From Tolypothrix sp. PCC 7910 (GTDB lineage Bacteria > Cyanobacteriota > Cyanobacteriia > Cyanobacteriales > Nostocaceae), in contig NZ_CP050440.1 of assembly GCF_011769525.1 (NCBI RefSeq), positions 7,069,501 to 7,133,500 of the forward strand: DNA of 64,000 bases, read 5' to 3'. Below are positions 45,201-53,898 of the stretch, piece after piece. How positions within the stretch are numbered: position 1 is the stretch's first letter; each line of letters begins with the position of its first letter. The notes below the pieces were generated by a model that saw nothing but the letters and a program-made list of their open reading frames with translations, was not told the DNA's origin and ran no database searches. Position numbers and translations under genes: made by a program.

Positions 45201-47049
45201 TGGCGAACTGGGGTTAAGGCTAGCGGAAAACGGTTTGGGTAAGCAATTTCGCACAGAGGTATTATTTATCTTCTCCAATATGATTCGGATTTGGAAAGAT
45301 CCATTAGCTGCAACCCTAAAGACTTCATTGCAAGGTTATCAAACAGGTCTAGAGACAGGGAAACTTGAGTATGCGAGTTATAACGCGGCTGGTTACTGTG
45401 CGGCGTTGCTACATTCCGGTAAGCAGTTGGATGTAGTTTTAGCAGAATTTGCCAATTACACTCAATCACTCCAACAACTGCACCAAGACAAAGCGCTGAC
45501 ATATCATCTGATAGCGCAACAATTGGTATTGAACTTGATGGGAAAGTCAGCCGATCCTTGTTGTTTGGTGGGTGAGGTATATGATGAAATCGCCATGCGG
45601 CAGAAATATTTAGCAGCCCAAGAAGCCAATTCCCTTTCCCTCCTCTATACCTTGAAGACTTGGCTAGGAGTATTATTTGGGCAAGAACAATCAGCGGTGG
45701 AGAATGCTAGAGAAGCCGAAAAATGGATTGCTGGATCGCAGGGAACCTTGGTAACTTTCATTTTTTGCTTTTATCAATCCCTAGCGGATTTAGGTATTTA
45801 TCCCACAGCATCGAAATCGGCTCAAGCCAAGATTTTGCAGAAAGTGGGGAAGAACCTCAAGCGGCTGAAGCAATGGGCAGATTATGCACCCATCACTTAT
45901 TTGCACAAATGGTGTTTAGTCACAGCTGAGAGACATCGAGTATTAGGACAAATGTCTGCAGCTATGGAGATGTACGATCGCGCGATCGCTTTGGCAAAAG
46001 AAAACCAATTTCTCAACGAAGAAGCGATCGCCTGTGAATTGGCGGCTAAATTTTATCTCAGTTGGGGTAAAGCCAAAGTCGCCCAAGTCTATATGATTGA
46101 TGCTTACTACGCTTATTCTTCCTGGGGTGCAGCTGCTAAAGTTGGTGATTTAGAAAAGCGCTACCCACAAATCTTGTCATCTATCCGCCAACAAGTGCAA
46201 ACCCAACTGGTGCAAAGCGAGAAAATGTCTGCGTTGGGTAATCTTGTCGTTGGAGTCGCCCACGAAATCAATAACCCAATCGGATTTCTCAGTGGAAATA
46301 TCGACTATACATTGGACTACATCAAGGATCTGTTTGGTTTGATTGATTTATATCAACAGGAATATACTAATCCCAGTAATGCTATTGAGCACCAAATTAA
46401 AGCCATCGACTTCAACTATATCCGCAAAGATTTACCTAAGATGATTGCTTCCATGCAAGAAGCTGTGAATCGCATTTGTGATATCAGTAATAGCCTCAGA
46501 ACCTTCTCCCGCGTAGATAGCGATCGCCCCATTGCTTTTAATATACATGACGGCATCGACAGTACTATTTTGATTCTCAAACATCGCCTCAAAGCTTCAA
46601 AATCTCGCCCAGCTATTGAAGTTATCAAAAACTATGGTGAAATTCCCCTAATTAAATGTTATCCGGGACAACTCAACCAAGTATTTATGAACTTATTAGT
46701 CAATGCCATTGATGCTTTAGAAGAAATAAATATTGGCCGCAGTTTTGCAGAAATTCAAGCTCATCCTAATTATATCACTATTAATACTAGTTTCCGTGAA
46801 AACTCGCAGCAAGTAATTCTCAGAATTCAAGATAATGGTCATGGGATGACAGCAGAAACACAACAAAAGATTTTTACGCAATTATTTACTACTAAACCTG
46901 TAGGTAAAGGCACAGGTTTAGGATTAGCAATTGCTCGTCAAATTATTGTTGAAAAACATGGAGGCACAATCAATGTAAATTCTTCACCAGGACAAGGAGC
47001 CGAGTTTATCATTCGTCTCCCAATCGAGCCATCGTCTCATGATTTTTGA
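42271..47049 (+). CDS. Trifunctional Ser/Thr kinase - AAA/STAND ATPase - histidine kinase
   Basis: About 1592 residues. A Hanks-type kinase domain occupies 9-275 (VIHKDIKPSNILIN, LIDFSVASLL with DFS in place of DFG, GTLAYISPEQTGR). A STAND-like AAA ATPase follows (LYGRTSEVEILL, Walker A AGCSGIGKTAV, Walker B LVIFLDDLQWAD), then a long helical TPR-like region (about 700-1310). The C-terminal histidine kinase has VVGVAHEINNPIGF, N box FMNLLVNAIDAL, G1 IQDNGHGM and G2 GKGTGLGLA. The GAF domain that many relatives carry before the kinase is missing. It overlaps the reading of the next gene's upstream region and heads an operon with the FIST and kinase genes. A TTG at 42265 is a possible alternative start. 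Confidence 0.9.
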   Translation: MNMVADGTVAIAGYSITKPIYAGTRTLVYQANRNIDKMPVVIKLMRNEYPSFPEIVQFRNQYTITKNLDLPGILKIYSLEAYRNGYALIMEDMGGISLKDWVIQKQGDIINDFLSVAIQLATHLEAIHRHRVIHKDIKPSNILINPQTHQIKLIDFSVASLLPKETPQLQNPKILQGTLAYISPEQTGRMNRGIDYRSDFYALGVTFYELTTGKLPFSSPDLMELVQSHIAKIAPQVHTINSSISLNISNIIAKLMAKNPEDRYQSAAGLKHDLEICLTQYQETQNIVEFALCSRDIYEHFLIPEKLYGRTSEVEILLKAFERVSTGNTEMLLVAGCSGIGKTAVINEVHKPILQQRGYFIKGKYNQFQRNIPFLGFVQAFQDLISQILSESDTQIKVWCSKILSALGDNGQVIIDVIPELENIIGKQPLVTELSGNSAQNRFNLLFLKFTQVFNTQEHPLVIFLDDLQWADLASLKLLEILMNDADSLLVIGSYRNNEVSPAHSLMLAIKEIRKAGKIVNTITLNNLTETDINYLVADTLSCNEMVAQPLGKLVYQKTKGNPLFATQFLKFLYQEKLITFDRDGKYWQCDIAQVKTITIIDDVVEFIVLQLQKLPPATQDVLKLAACIGAQFDLHTLAIASARSPEATAADLWKALQDGFLLPTSEIYKFFTDADDLPTSVIPSAANPTYKFLHDRVHEAAYSLIPDERKQSTHLRIGQLLLQNIPTSEQEARIFDIVNHLSRGIEVISTTAQRQELILLNFLAGKKARTVTAYGVAVNYFAIAKSLLPVNHWQRQYNLSLDIYHAAAEAAYLSGDTSQMEQLIDAIFQNAESLLDTIKAYEIKLNSYTVNHQPTQSVAIGLEALKQLKVKFPQKPTKLHIILALLQIKLALGRKTIQDLLALPPMQNPTALAKMSLLSNIVTASYICEPNLHQLIILKQLELSLRYGNSAFTTTAYAAYGCILCMLGDIETGYQFGELGLRLAENGLGKQFRTEVLFIFSNMIRIWKDPLAATLKTSLQGYQTGLETGKLEYASYNAAGYCAALLHSGKQLDVVLAEFANYTQSLQQLHQDKALTYHLIAQQLVLNLMGKSADPCCLVGEVYDEIAMRQKYLAAQEANSLSLLYTLKTWLGVLFGQEQSAVENAREAEKWIAGSQGTLVTFIFCFYQSLADLGIYPTASKSAQAKILQKVGKNLKRLKQWADYAPITYLHKWCLVTAERHRVLGQMSAAMEMYDRAIALAKENQFLNEEAIACELAAKFYLSWGKAKVAQVYMIDAYYAYSSWGAAAKVGDLEKRYPQILSSIRQQVQTQLVQSEKMSALGNLVVGVAHEINNPIGFLSGNIDYTLDYIKDLFGLIDLYQQEYTNPSNAIEHQIKAIDFNYIRKDLPKMIASMQEAVNRICDISNSLRTFSRVDSDRPIAFNIHDGIDSTILILKHRLKASKSRPAIEVIKNYGEIPLIKCYPGQLNQVFMNLLVNAIDALEEINIGRSFAEIQAHPNYITINTSFRENSQQVILRIQDNGHGMTAETQQKIFTQLFTTKPVGKGTGLGLAIARQIIVEKHGGTINVNSSPGQGAEFIIRLPIEPSSHDF

Positions 47050-47074
47050 TGATATTTTTACCAAGGAGATAAAA

Positions 47075-48241
47075 ATGCTAAAAGTTGTTGTTGGACATAG
47101 TGAAGATCCAGATTCTCAAGATGCGATCGCAGAAGTTTTGGAACATTGCCTTAGCGATTTAGATGGTGTAATTCCTCAAGCAGGTATATTATTTGCTGCT
47201 ATTGATTTCGATCATGCTTTAATCGTTAAAGAAATTAACCAAGTCTTTCCCAAAATTGAATTGATTGGTTGTACTACCGATGGCGAAGCTTCCTCAGTTT
47301 TAGGATTTCAACAAGATTCTTTAACGCTGATGCTCTTGTACTCTGATAATGTAGAAATCTATGCTGGTGTCGGGTATGGAGCAAAAGATAACCCCTTAGA
47401 GGCGGCTAAACAAGCTGTACAACAAGCCACCGAAAAAAGTACCAATAGTGCCAAATTATGTATTACTGTTCCAGCCAGTTATATAGAAGATGGTTCCACA
47501 ACTAATGGCGAGCTAATTCTGCAAGGATTAAAACTAGCCTTAGGTTCGGAAATGCCAATTTTAGGTGGTACAGCTGGCGATCAATTTAGGTTTACCAAAA
47601 CCTATCAATTTTTCCGCAACGAAGTGCTAACAGATGCACTACCAGTTTTAATCTTTTCTGGAGATATCAAATTTTCCTATGGAATTGGTTGTGGCTGGGA
47701 ACCCATTGGACGCAAAAGTATTGTTACTAAATCACAGGAAACCGTCCTCTACGAGATAGAAGGTATCACGGCTCTGGCATATTATGAGCGCTATTTAGGC
47801 GATCGTCCTCCTACGGCAGAGCATCCATTAGCTGTGTATGAAGGAGATAGCGATCGCTATTATATGCGAGTACCTAATACTTACGATGTAGAAACAGGTA
47901 GCATCAATTTTCTTGGTAATGTGCCAGAACAAGCCACAGTTCAAGTTACAGATATTAGTAGAGATGATGTAATTGCTGCATCTGAAACGTCATTTAAAAA
48001 TGCTCTAGCAAATTATCCTGGAACGCAACCAGAAGCAGTTTTGATATTTTCTTGTTGCTGTCGCCGTTGGCTTTTAGGAACAAGAGCCAAAGAAGAATAT
48101 CAACTTGTAAAAAATGCATTGCGTGAAGAAGTACCCATTTGTGGGTTCTATACTTACGGTGAATTTGCACCCTTAGAACCTCATGGTTCCTCTTACTATC
48201 ACCAAGAAACTTTTGTAACTTTGCTTCTAGGAACTAAGTAG
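47075..48241 (+). CDS. FIST-domain sensor protein
   Basis: 388 residues: FIST N domain (about 20-215, IDFDHALIVKEINQVFPKIELIGCTTDGEASSVLGF) and FIST C domain (about 225-385, CGFYTYGEFAP near the end). FIST proteins are thought to bind small molecules such as amino acids and feed signals into kinases. The start at 47075 is supported by AAGGAGATAAAA directly in front; reading on to 47039 would run into the previous gene. It begins 25 bases after the large kinase and ends six bases before the next histidine kinase, so the three genes form one transcription unit. Confidence 0.9.
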   Translation: MLKVVVGHSEDPDSQDAIAEVLEHCLSDLDGVIPQAGILFAAIDFDHALIVKEINQVFPKIELIGCTTDGEASSVLGFQQDSLTLMLLYSDNVEIYAGVGYGAKDNPLEAAKQAVQQATEKSTNSAKLCITVPASYIEDGSTTNGELILQGLKLALGSEMPILGGTAGDQFRFTKTYQFFRNEVLTDALPVLIFSGDIKFSYGIGCGWEPIGRKSIVTKSQETVLYEIEGITALAYYERYLGDRPPTAEHPLAVYEGDSDRYYMRVPNTYDVETGSINFLGNVPEQATVQVTDISRDDVIAASETSFKNALANYPGTQPEAVLIFSCCCRRWLLGTRAKEEYQLVKNALREEVPICGFYTYGEFAPLEPHGSSYYHQETFVTLLLGTK

Positions 48242-48247
48242 AGGCTT

Positions 48248-49324
48248 ATGGAACCCACAGACAATGAGAGCAGACTCAAAGAGTTAGAAAAAACTGTTCG
48301 GATTCTGAAAAAAAAGTTAGAGCGATCAGAAGCCGATAGACTACAACTAGAGAACAATACTGAAGTTAGAGAAAGCGTTCTCAAAAATATGATTCGCGAG
48401 TTAGAAGATTCACAAACTGCTTTAAGACAAAGAGGTGATGAGCTAGAAAATGCCCTCAGAAATCTCGAAGCTTTACAAATGAAACTCGTAGAATCAGAGA
48501 AAATGTCTGCTCTCGGAGTTCTTGTGGCTGGAATTGCTCACGAAATTAATAACCCAGTTAGTTTTATTTACGGTAATTTAAATTATGCTTATGAATATTT
48601 TCAAGACTTATTAAAGCTAATTGCACTGTATCAAAAATATTACCCTGAACCAGAGGTTGAAATTAAACGAGAAATTCAAGTTATTGAATTTGAATTTGTT
48701 AAACAAGATGCAGATAAACTCTTTCGCTCTATGAATGTAGGAGCAGAGCGGATTCGTGAAATAGTTAAGTCACTCCGGACATTTTCTCGTTTAGATGAAG
48801 CCGAATTTAAAGCGGTAGATATCCATGAGGGAATCGACAGCACTCTAGTTATTTTAAACAGCCGTATTAAAGCATCCGTAGACAATTATCATGGCATCGA
48901 AGTTATTAAAAATTATGGAACACTCCCCTTAATAAAGTGTTATGCTGGACACATGAATCAGGTATTTATGAATCTGATTACCAATGCCATTGATGCTTTA
49001 GAAGATTCTTTATTAAAACAAAAAATAGCTGGAATAGAACAGAAAATCTATAAACATCCACAAATTAATATTAATACTAGCATCGTTGATAATTCTTGGG
49101 TAGAAATTCGCATTGCTGACAATGGTATAGGAATGGATGATAAAGTGCGAAGTAAAGTATTTGATCCGTTCTTTACAACTAAAGCTGTAGGGAAAGGCAC
49201 AGGTTTAGGTTTATCAATTAGTTACCAAATTATTAACGAACTGCATGGTGGTAAATTAGAGTGCTATTCACAACCAGGCGTAGGTACAGAATTTGTCATT
49301 CAAATCCCAATTCGAGAAAATTAA
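48248..49324 (+). CDS. Soluble histidine kinase (coiled coil - HisKA - HATPase)
   Basis: 358 residues. A coiled coil (1-75, [20 protein letters not shown]) takes the place of a sensor domain; the phosphoacceptor His is in [15 protein letters not shown], and the ATPase domain is intact ([36 protein letters not shown]). Without own sensor, it presumably receives its input from the FIST protein encoded six bases upstream. No response regulator is adjacent. A MITE-like element follows at 49381. The gene is the last of the operon that starts with the large kinase. Confidence 0.92.
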   Translation: MEPTDNESRLKELEKTVRILKKKLERSEADRLQLENNTEVRESVLKNMIRELEDSQTALRQRGDELENALRNLEALQMKLVESEKMSALGVLVAGIAHEINNPVSFIYGNLNYAYEYFQDLLKLIALYQKYYPEPEVEIKREIQVIEFEFVKQDADKLFRSMNVGAERIREIVKSLRTFSRLDEAEFKAVDIHEGIDSTLVILNSRIKASVDNYHGIEVIKNYGTLPLIKCYAGHMNQVFMNLITNAIDALEDSLLKQKIAGIEQKIYKHPQININTSIVDNSWVEIRIADNGIGMDDKVRSKVFDPFFTTKAVGKGTGLGLSISYQIINELHGGKLECYSQPGVGTEFVIQIPIREN

Positions 49325-49380
49325 TTATCTCAGTTAATGCCAGATTTGACAGTAGCTTACAGACACATAATTTATAAAAA

Positions 49381-49478
49381 TAAGACAAATTTAAAAAAAA
49401 TGCGACAGATTGTAGGGGCACTGCCGTGCCCTCTAGAATATTATTGATGTGGCGCAAACATTATCTGGTTTGGTATTA
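49381..49478 (+). mobile_element. MITE-like element, family 2, copy C (98 bp)
   Basis: Same as 10553-10656 in orientation and sequence: AAATTTAAAAAAAATGCGAC, AGATTGTAGGGGCA, CTCTAGAATATTATTGATG, GGCGCAAACATTAT, TTTGGTATTA. It lies 56 bases after the kinase gene. Confidence 0.75.
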
Positions 49479-49562
49479 GACTAATTTTCAAGAAAAATAT
49501 GACAAATAAGTAAGGATACAGCACTGCTGTACCCTCCAAATAATTTCCCTGTAATTCAATTT

Positions 49563-50864
49563 CTATGTACGATTATTCCACTGTTGCGCTGCATCCTCCA
49601 TAGCTTTATCTACTGTTTTTTGGTCTAACATTGCTGCTTGCAAGTTCTCATAAATTGCCTTTTGCAATTTGTTAAAATCCTTCATTGTTGGCGTTAATAT
49701 TTCTGCTTGTTGTAGTTGTTGAGCGCTAATTACTCTTGCTTTATCTACTGTTGTTGCACTAGCAGGAACATCTTTAAAGTAACTATCAGAAAGTGATTTT
49801 ACGGTAGATGGCAAAACATTAGCCGCTTTAGCAAAAGCTAATTGGTTTTGATCGTTAGTGACAAACAGAGCAAATTTCACCGCACCATCTGCGTACTTGC
49901 TATCTTTGGGGATCACTAAGTTCATGACAGCAACATTCTTTTTACCAGTATCACCTGTAATTTGCGGTGCGATCGCAGAAGCTTGAGCAATTTTCGGAGC
50001 ATTGTTAGCGATCGTTTTCAGAAATTCAGGGCCGGAAGCTAAAAATGCTGTTTCTCCTGCTTGGTATAAATCTATTGCATGGCGATGTCCTTGAGTTAAA
50101 ACCTCTTTTGGAAGTAATCCTTTTTTGTATAAATCTACCCAATACTGAAAAGCTGCTTTGCCTTGCGGTGAGTTAAAAGCTGCTTTACCTTCGGAATCTA
50201 CTAAGGTGACTCCCATTTGCACAAATGATTCCAAAACTTCTCCGGAATCTTGCGGAACAAAAGTTACAAAAAAGGCATATTTCCCTGTTTTATCTTTAAT
50301 TTGTTGTGCCACTTGCCCTAATTCTGCGTAAGTATTCGGTGTTTTGTTGATACCTGCCTGTTTTAATAAATCAGTGTTATAAATAGTTAGCCGGGTAGTG
50401 AGGTACCAGGGAATACCAAAACTTTTACCATTGAGTGTGCTAGCTTTCCAAATATTTGGCAAATAGGAGGAACGTACTTCATTTGGGACTTTCGTATCCA
50501 AATCTAACCAGGCATTTCGTCCTGCAAGTTGAGACGCGAAATCCGGATTGAGGTTCACAACATCAGGTGGCGTTTTTGCTGAGACAGCTGTTAAGATTTT
50601 GTTCTCCATTGCTGCCCAAGGTATATCGACCCAGTTAATCTTTATACCTTTGTTTTGTGATTCAAAAGATGCAATCAGGTTCTGAAAGTAACTATTAAAT
50701 TGAGGTTGGAGTTGCATTGTCCAAAACTCAATTGTTGTTGCTCCCCCAGAAGCCTGTTCTGTTCGTGTGCCTATATTTCCTGTACTACAACTGACTATCC
50801 AGCTAGTCAATAAACCGAGCAGTACAAACACAGTCAATCGTCTGAATTTTGAAGTTTTAAACAT
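49563..50864 (-). CDS. Sugar ABC transporter substrate-binding lipoprotein
   Basis: 433 residues, family 1 extracellular solute-binding protein. A lipoprotein signal ends at SWIVSC with Cys26 as the lipidated residue. The type I carbohydrate-binding fold shows in TTIEFWTMQLQPQFNSYFQNLI, PPDVVNLNPDFASQLAG and DLYQAGETAFLASGPEF. It would bind a mono- or oligosaccharide in the periplasm. The two permeases and the ATPase that normally accompany it are not adjacent, so it is an orphan or uses a shared ATPase. It diverges from pilM with 141 bases between them. Confidence 0.88.
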   Translation of the reverse strand: MFKTSKFRRLTVFVLLGLLTSWIVSCSTGNIGTRTEQASGGATTIEFWTMQLQPQFNSYFQNLIASFESQNKGIKINWVDIPWAAMENKILTAVSAKTPPDVVNLNPDFASQLAGRNAWLDLDTKVPNEVRSSYLPNIWKASTLNGKSFGIPWYLTTRLTIYNTDLLKQAGINKTPNTYAELGQVAQQIKDKTGKYAFFVTFVPQDSGEVLESFVQMGVTLVDSEGKAAFNSPQGKAAFQYWVDLYKKGLLPKEVLTQGHRHAIDLYQAGETAFLASGPEFLKTIANNAPKIAQASAIAPQITGDTGKKNVAVMNLVIPKDSKYADGAVKFALFVTNDQNQLAFAKAANVLPSTVKSLSDSYFKDVPASATTVDKARVISAQQLQQAEILTPTMKDFNKLQKAIYENLQAAMLDQKTVDKAMEDAAQQWNNRT

Positions 50865-51005
50865 TTTACTAGTATATTTACGCTTGCTCTGAGTGAAAAG
50901 CTTATGCAGAATTGTCGAGATTATAGGCTAAATCAATTACCTAGTACCAAGAACGTTTTTTAGCATCATTTAACTTATCAATTTAGCAGTGCAACGGGCA
51001 TCAAA

Positions 51006-52112
51006 GTGGTGAAAAGCTTCAATAGTCTGTTTAGCAAATCTAATAAAGGGGTCGGTATTGAACTAGCACCAGAAAGGGTGAATATAGTTCAATTACGCAA
51101 ACAACGTCAAGGCTTAAAAGTAGAAGCCTTAACATCAATACCAGTTCCCGAAGGTGTAATGATGGACGGTCAAATCGCTGATGCGCCAGCGATGGCCCAG
51201 TTAATCCAACAGGGTCTGGCTGAAAGCAAAATTAAAGCTTCTCGGGTTGCTACTGGTGTAACAGGACGAGATTCAATCGTACGTTTAATACCTGTACCAG
51301 CAGAGTTAGATGATAAAGAACTGCGAGAAATGGTGCTAAACCATGAAGCAGCTTTGTATTTACCCTATCCGCGTGAAGAAGCTGATGTGGATTATCAAAA
51401 ACTTGGGTACTTTGTAGATGAAGATGGTATTGAAAAAGTACAAGTACTTTTAGTAGCTACACGTAAGGAGGTAACGGAATCATATATTAATACATTTGAG
51501 CAGGCAGGATTGCAAATCGATGTTTTAGAAATAAACAGCTTTGCAATGATTAGGACAATCCGCGATCAACTGCGGCAATTCAGCCCCCAAGAAGCAGCAG
51601 TATTGGTTGATATCGAATTTGACAGTTCCGAAATTGCCATTATTGTCAACGGAGTACCGCAATTTTCACGCACTGTGCCTATCGGTACTTATCAAATGCA
51701 ATATGCCCTCTCGAAGGCTATGAGTTTACCTGCAAGCCGAGATATGGAAATGTTGTATGGCATGACGATTATGACAACGAATGCCGATGGGGGCAAAACT
51801 GGGCTAACCGATATTAATCCGGGTATGGCAGCTTTATTAAGAGTTTTGGGGGAACTCACTGATGAACTGCGTCGTTCCATCGATTTTTACCTAAATCAAA
51901 GTGAAAATCTGGAGGTAGCGCAAATTTTTTTAGCTGGCCCAGGCGGTGGCTTGCAACAGCTAGATGAGTTTTTCACCCAAAGATTAAGCTTACCAACTGC
52001 CCAAATCGATCCGATAGCATCTTTGTCCTTAGAGGTTAGTGAGGAAAAATACCCTGTAGTACAACGCGCTGGTTTAGCGACAGTCATGGGTTTAGGAATG
52101 CGGGAGGTATAA
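51006..52112 (+). CDS. pilM: Type IV pilus assembly protein PilM
   Basis: 368 residues, actin-like ATPase of the pilus alignment complex at the cytoplasmic face (GVGIELAPERVNIVQLRKQ, VLVDIEFDSSEIAIIVNGVPQFSRTVPIG, IFLAGPGGGLQQLDEFF). Its PilN-binding groove normally takes the PilN N-terminus. The start is a GTG. It begins the pilM-pilN-pilO-pilQ series, with only four bases to pilN. In filamentous cyanobacteria this set drives hormogonium gliding and DNA uptake. Confidence 0.95.
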   Translation: MVKSFNSLFSKSNKGVGIELAPERVNIVQLRKQRQGLKVEALTSIPVPEGVMMDGQIADAPAMAQLIQQGLAESKIKASRVATGVTGRDSIVRLIPVPAELDDKELREMVLNHEAALYLPYPREEADVDYQKLGYFVDEDGIEKVQVLLVATRKEVTESYINTFEQAGLQIDVLEINSFAMIRTIRDQLRQFSPQEAAVLVDIEFDSSEIAIIVNGVPQFSRTVPIGTYQMQYALSKAMSLPASRDMEMLYGMTIMTTNADGGKTGLTDINPGMAALLRVLGELTDELRRSIDFYLNQSENLEVAQIFLAGPGGGLQQLDEFFTQRLSLPTAQIDPIASLSLEVSEEKYPVVQRAGLATVMGLGMREV

Positions 52113-52116
52113 CAGA

Positions 52117-52908
52117 ATGTACAGTTTGGATATTAACTTTCTTAAGGACCGTCCAAATTACCAAAATACGGCTACTAAAAAAGCAGGAGTCAAATTTCAG
52201 CTGCCTGTTGGCAACATGACACCATTATATATAGGAGTAGCTGTAGGCATTTGCTTACCCACCGTTTTAGGAGGCGCGTGGTGGTGGTTGCAAGCCAAAA
52301 ACATTGAATTAGAGCAAAATTTAGCACAACTAGATCAAGAAAGCAAGAGGTTAGATACAGAACTAGCAAGTATTAACAAAATTAAGGAAGAAACAACCAA
52401 AATTAAAGGCGAAACACAAGGTTTAGTTACAGTTTTTGACCAAATTCGTCCTTGGTCAGCCATGTTACAAGATTTGCGCGAACGTATACCAGCAAACGTA
52501 CAAATTGAGGACATCAAGCAAACCCCACCCATTCGTCCAGTCCAGGGTCAAGCAGGAGCTACTACTCCTGGCAACCCCGCTGGAGGAATAGAGATTAACG
52601 GCATGGCTCGTTCTTTTAATGATGTCAACGACTTTTTGTTAACTCTGCAACAGTCTAGCTTTTTAAAGGCCTCAGAAAGCAAAATTAAGACCGCTGAGTT
52701 AGTCAATGCACCTTCAGCACCATCAGCAGATGCTACTGCTAACAATGGTGTCACAATTCCACCACCTCAAGTAGTCAAATACACTATTCAATCAAGTCTG
52801 AGCGATGTTCCAGCTTCTGAGTTAATCCGGGAGTTAGAACAAAAAGGCACAGTGGGACTAGTAACTCGAATTCGCAGTATCCAAAAAACAGGAGTCATTA
52901 CAAAATGA
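52117..52908 (+). CDS. pilN: Type IV pilus assembly protein PilN
   Basis: 263 residues with the PilM-binding N-terminus MYSLDINFLKDRPN, one transmembrane helix (about 35-56, LYIGVAVGICLPTVLGGAWWW), a coiled coil (58-105) and a periplasmic ferredoxin-like domain. It is longer than proteobacterial PilN, as in other cyanobacteria. Its stop overlaps the pilO start by four bases (ATGA), so both are translationally coupled. Confidence 0.94.
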   Translation: MYSLDINFLKDRPNYQNTATKKAGVKFQLPVGNMTPLYIGVAVGICLPTVLGGAWWWLQAKNIELEQNLAQLDQESKRLDTELASINKIKEETTKIKGETQGLVTVFDQIRPWSAMLQDLRERIPANVQIEDIKQTPPIRPVQGQAGATTPGNPAGGIEINGMARSFNDVNDFLLTLQQSSFLKASESKIKTAELVNAPSAPSADATANNGVTIPPPQVVKYTIQSSLSDVPASELIRELEQKGTVGLVTRIRSIQKTGVITK

Positions 52909-53675
52909 CGCTTAGTGATGATTTGAATTTTGCAGAACAAAACGGAGAGTTTGCTCTAGAATCCCCAGCCTCTCCCGTTCTGTTTGGAATTAGCTTTACA
53001 CCCAAAATTATTGGGATTTTGGTTGGTTCTGTAGGAGTTTTGGGCGCGTTGTATGTAGCCTTCAATCTGTTAATGCCAGCGTGGGAAAACTATCAACAGC
53101 AACAAACAAAAGTTAACGAATTACAAGGACAAGTCGATCAAAAGAAAGCTAGTGTCAAAAAGATTGACCAAATAAAACAAGAGCTAGACCAAGCAAAACA
53201 GCAACAAATTCAGGTTCTAAGTTTGTTTTCTAACGAAAAAACCTTGGATACATTGTTACTGGATATGAATCGCTTGATTGAAACTGGTAATGCTCAAATT
53301 CCTGGTAATCCAGTTAAAGCGCAACTGAAAAAATTTGTGCCAGTTACACAACAACCAGAACCAATTATTGATGGTAGTTTGGGGCTACAGGCAGATGGCA
53401 AGCTGAAACGCAGCGTTATCCAAGTGGAAATTGTGGGTACTTATGAACAAACACAATCGATTCTTCGTAACATTGAGCGTTTACAGCCTTTGTTAATATT
53501 CAAAGATTATCAATCCATATTGATTCCACCGCCTAAAGCTTCATCAGAAAAAGGAGCTCCCATACTCAAACGCGGGCCAGCATCAATTACTACTACTTTC
53601 CAGCTACAAGCATTGATGCCACTTACTCCCGAAGAAAGAGCAATGGCTGCTGCGAAAGCTGCTCCTAAAAAGTAA
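52905..53675 (+). CDS. pilO: Type IV pilus assembly protein PilO
   Basis: 256 residues: a cytoplasmic N-terminal stretch, one transmembrane helix (about 36-60, IIGILVGSVGVLGALYVAFNLL), a coiled coil (63-110, QQQQTKVNELQGQVDQKK) and a periplasmic domain (VIQVEIVGTYEQTQSILRNIERL). It pairs with PilN in the inner-membrane alignment complex. No pilP gene follows, as usual for cyanobacteria; pilQ starts 223 bases downstream. Confidence 0.93.
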   Translation: MTLSDDLNFAEQNGEFALESPASPVLFGISFTPKIIGILVGSVGVLGALYVAFNLLMPAWENYQQQQTKVNELQGQVDQKKASVKKIDQIKQELDQAKQQQIQVLSLFSNEKTLDTLLLDMNRLIETGNAQIPGNPVKAQLKKFVPVTQQPEPIIDGSLGLQADGKLKRSVIQVEIVGTYEQTQSILRNIERLQPLLIFKDYQSILIPPPKASSEKGAPILKRGPASITTTFQLQALMPLTPEERAMAAAKAAPKK

Positions 53676-53898
53676 TAGCAAATAGTACTGGACTAAGAAA
53701 ATGGGATTGGGGTATCAAGACAACAACCGCTATAAATGTTCAATATAGAGGTGCATAGTTAAAGTTATCTCCAGGGACTAAATTCTTGTCAAACTTAGTT
53801 TTAAGTCTACCTGAGTAGGCTTGTGCTAATAGCTTCAGTACTGAAGTTCCGATCAAAAATTATTTGTCAACAAGGTTTTATCAGGTGAGGAATGAACT

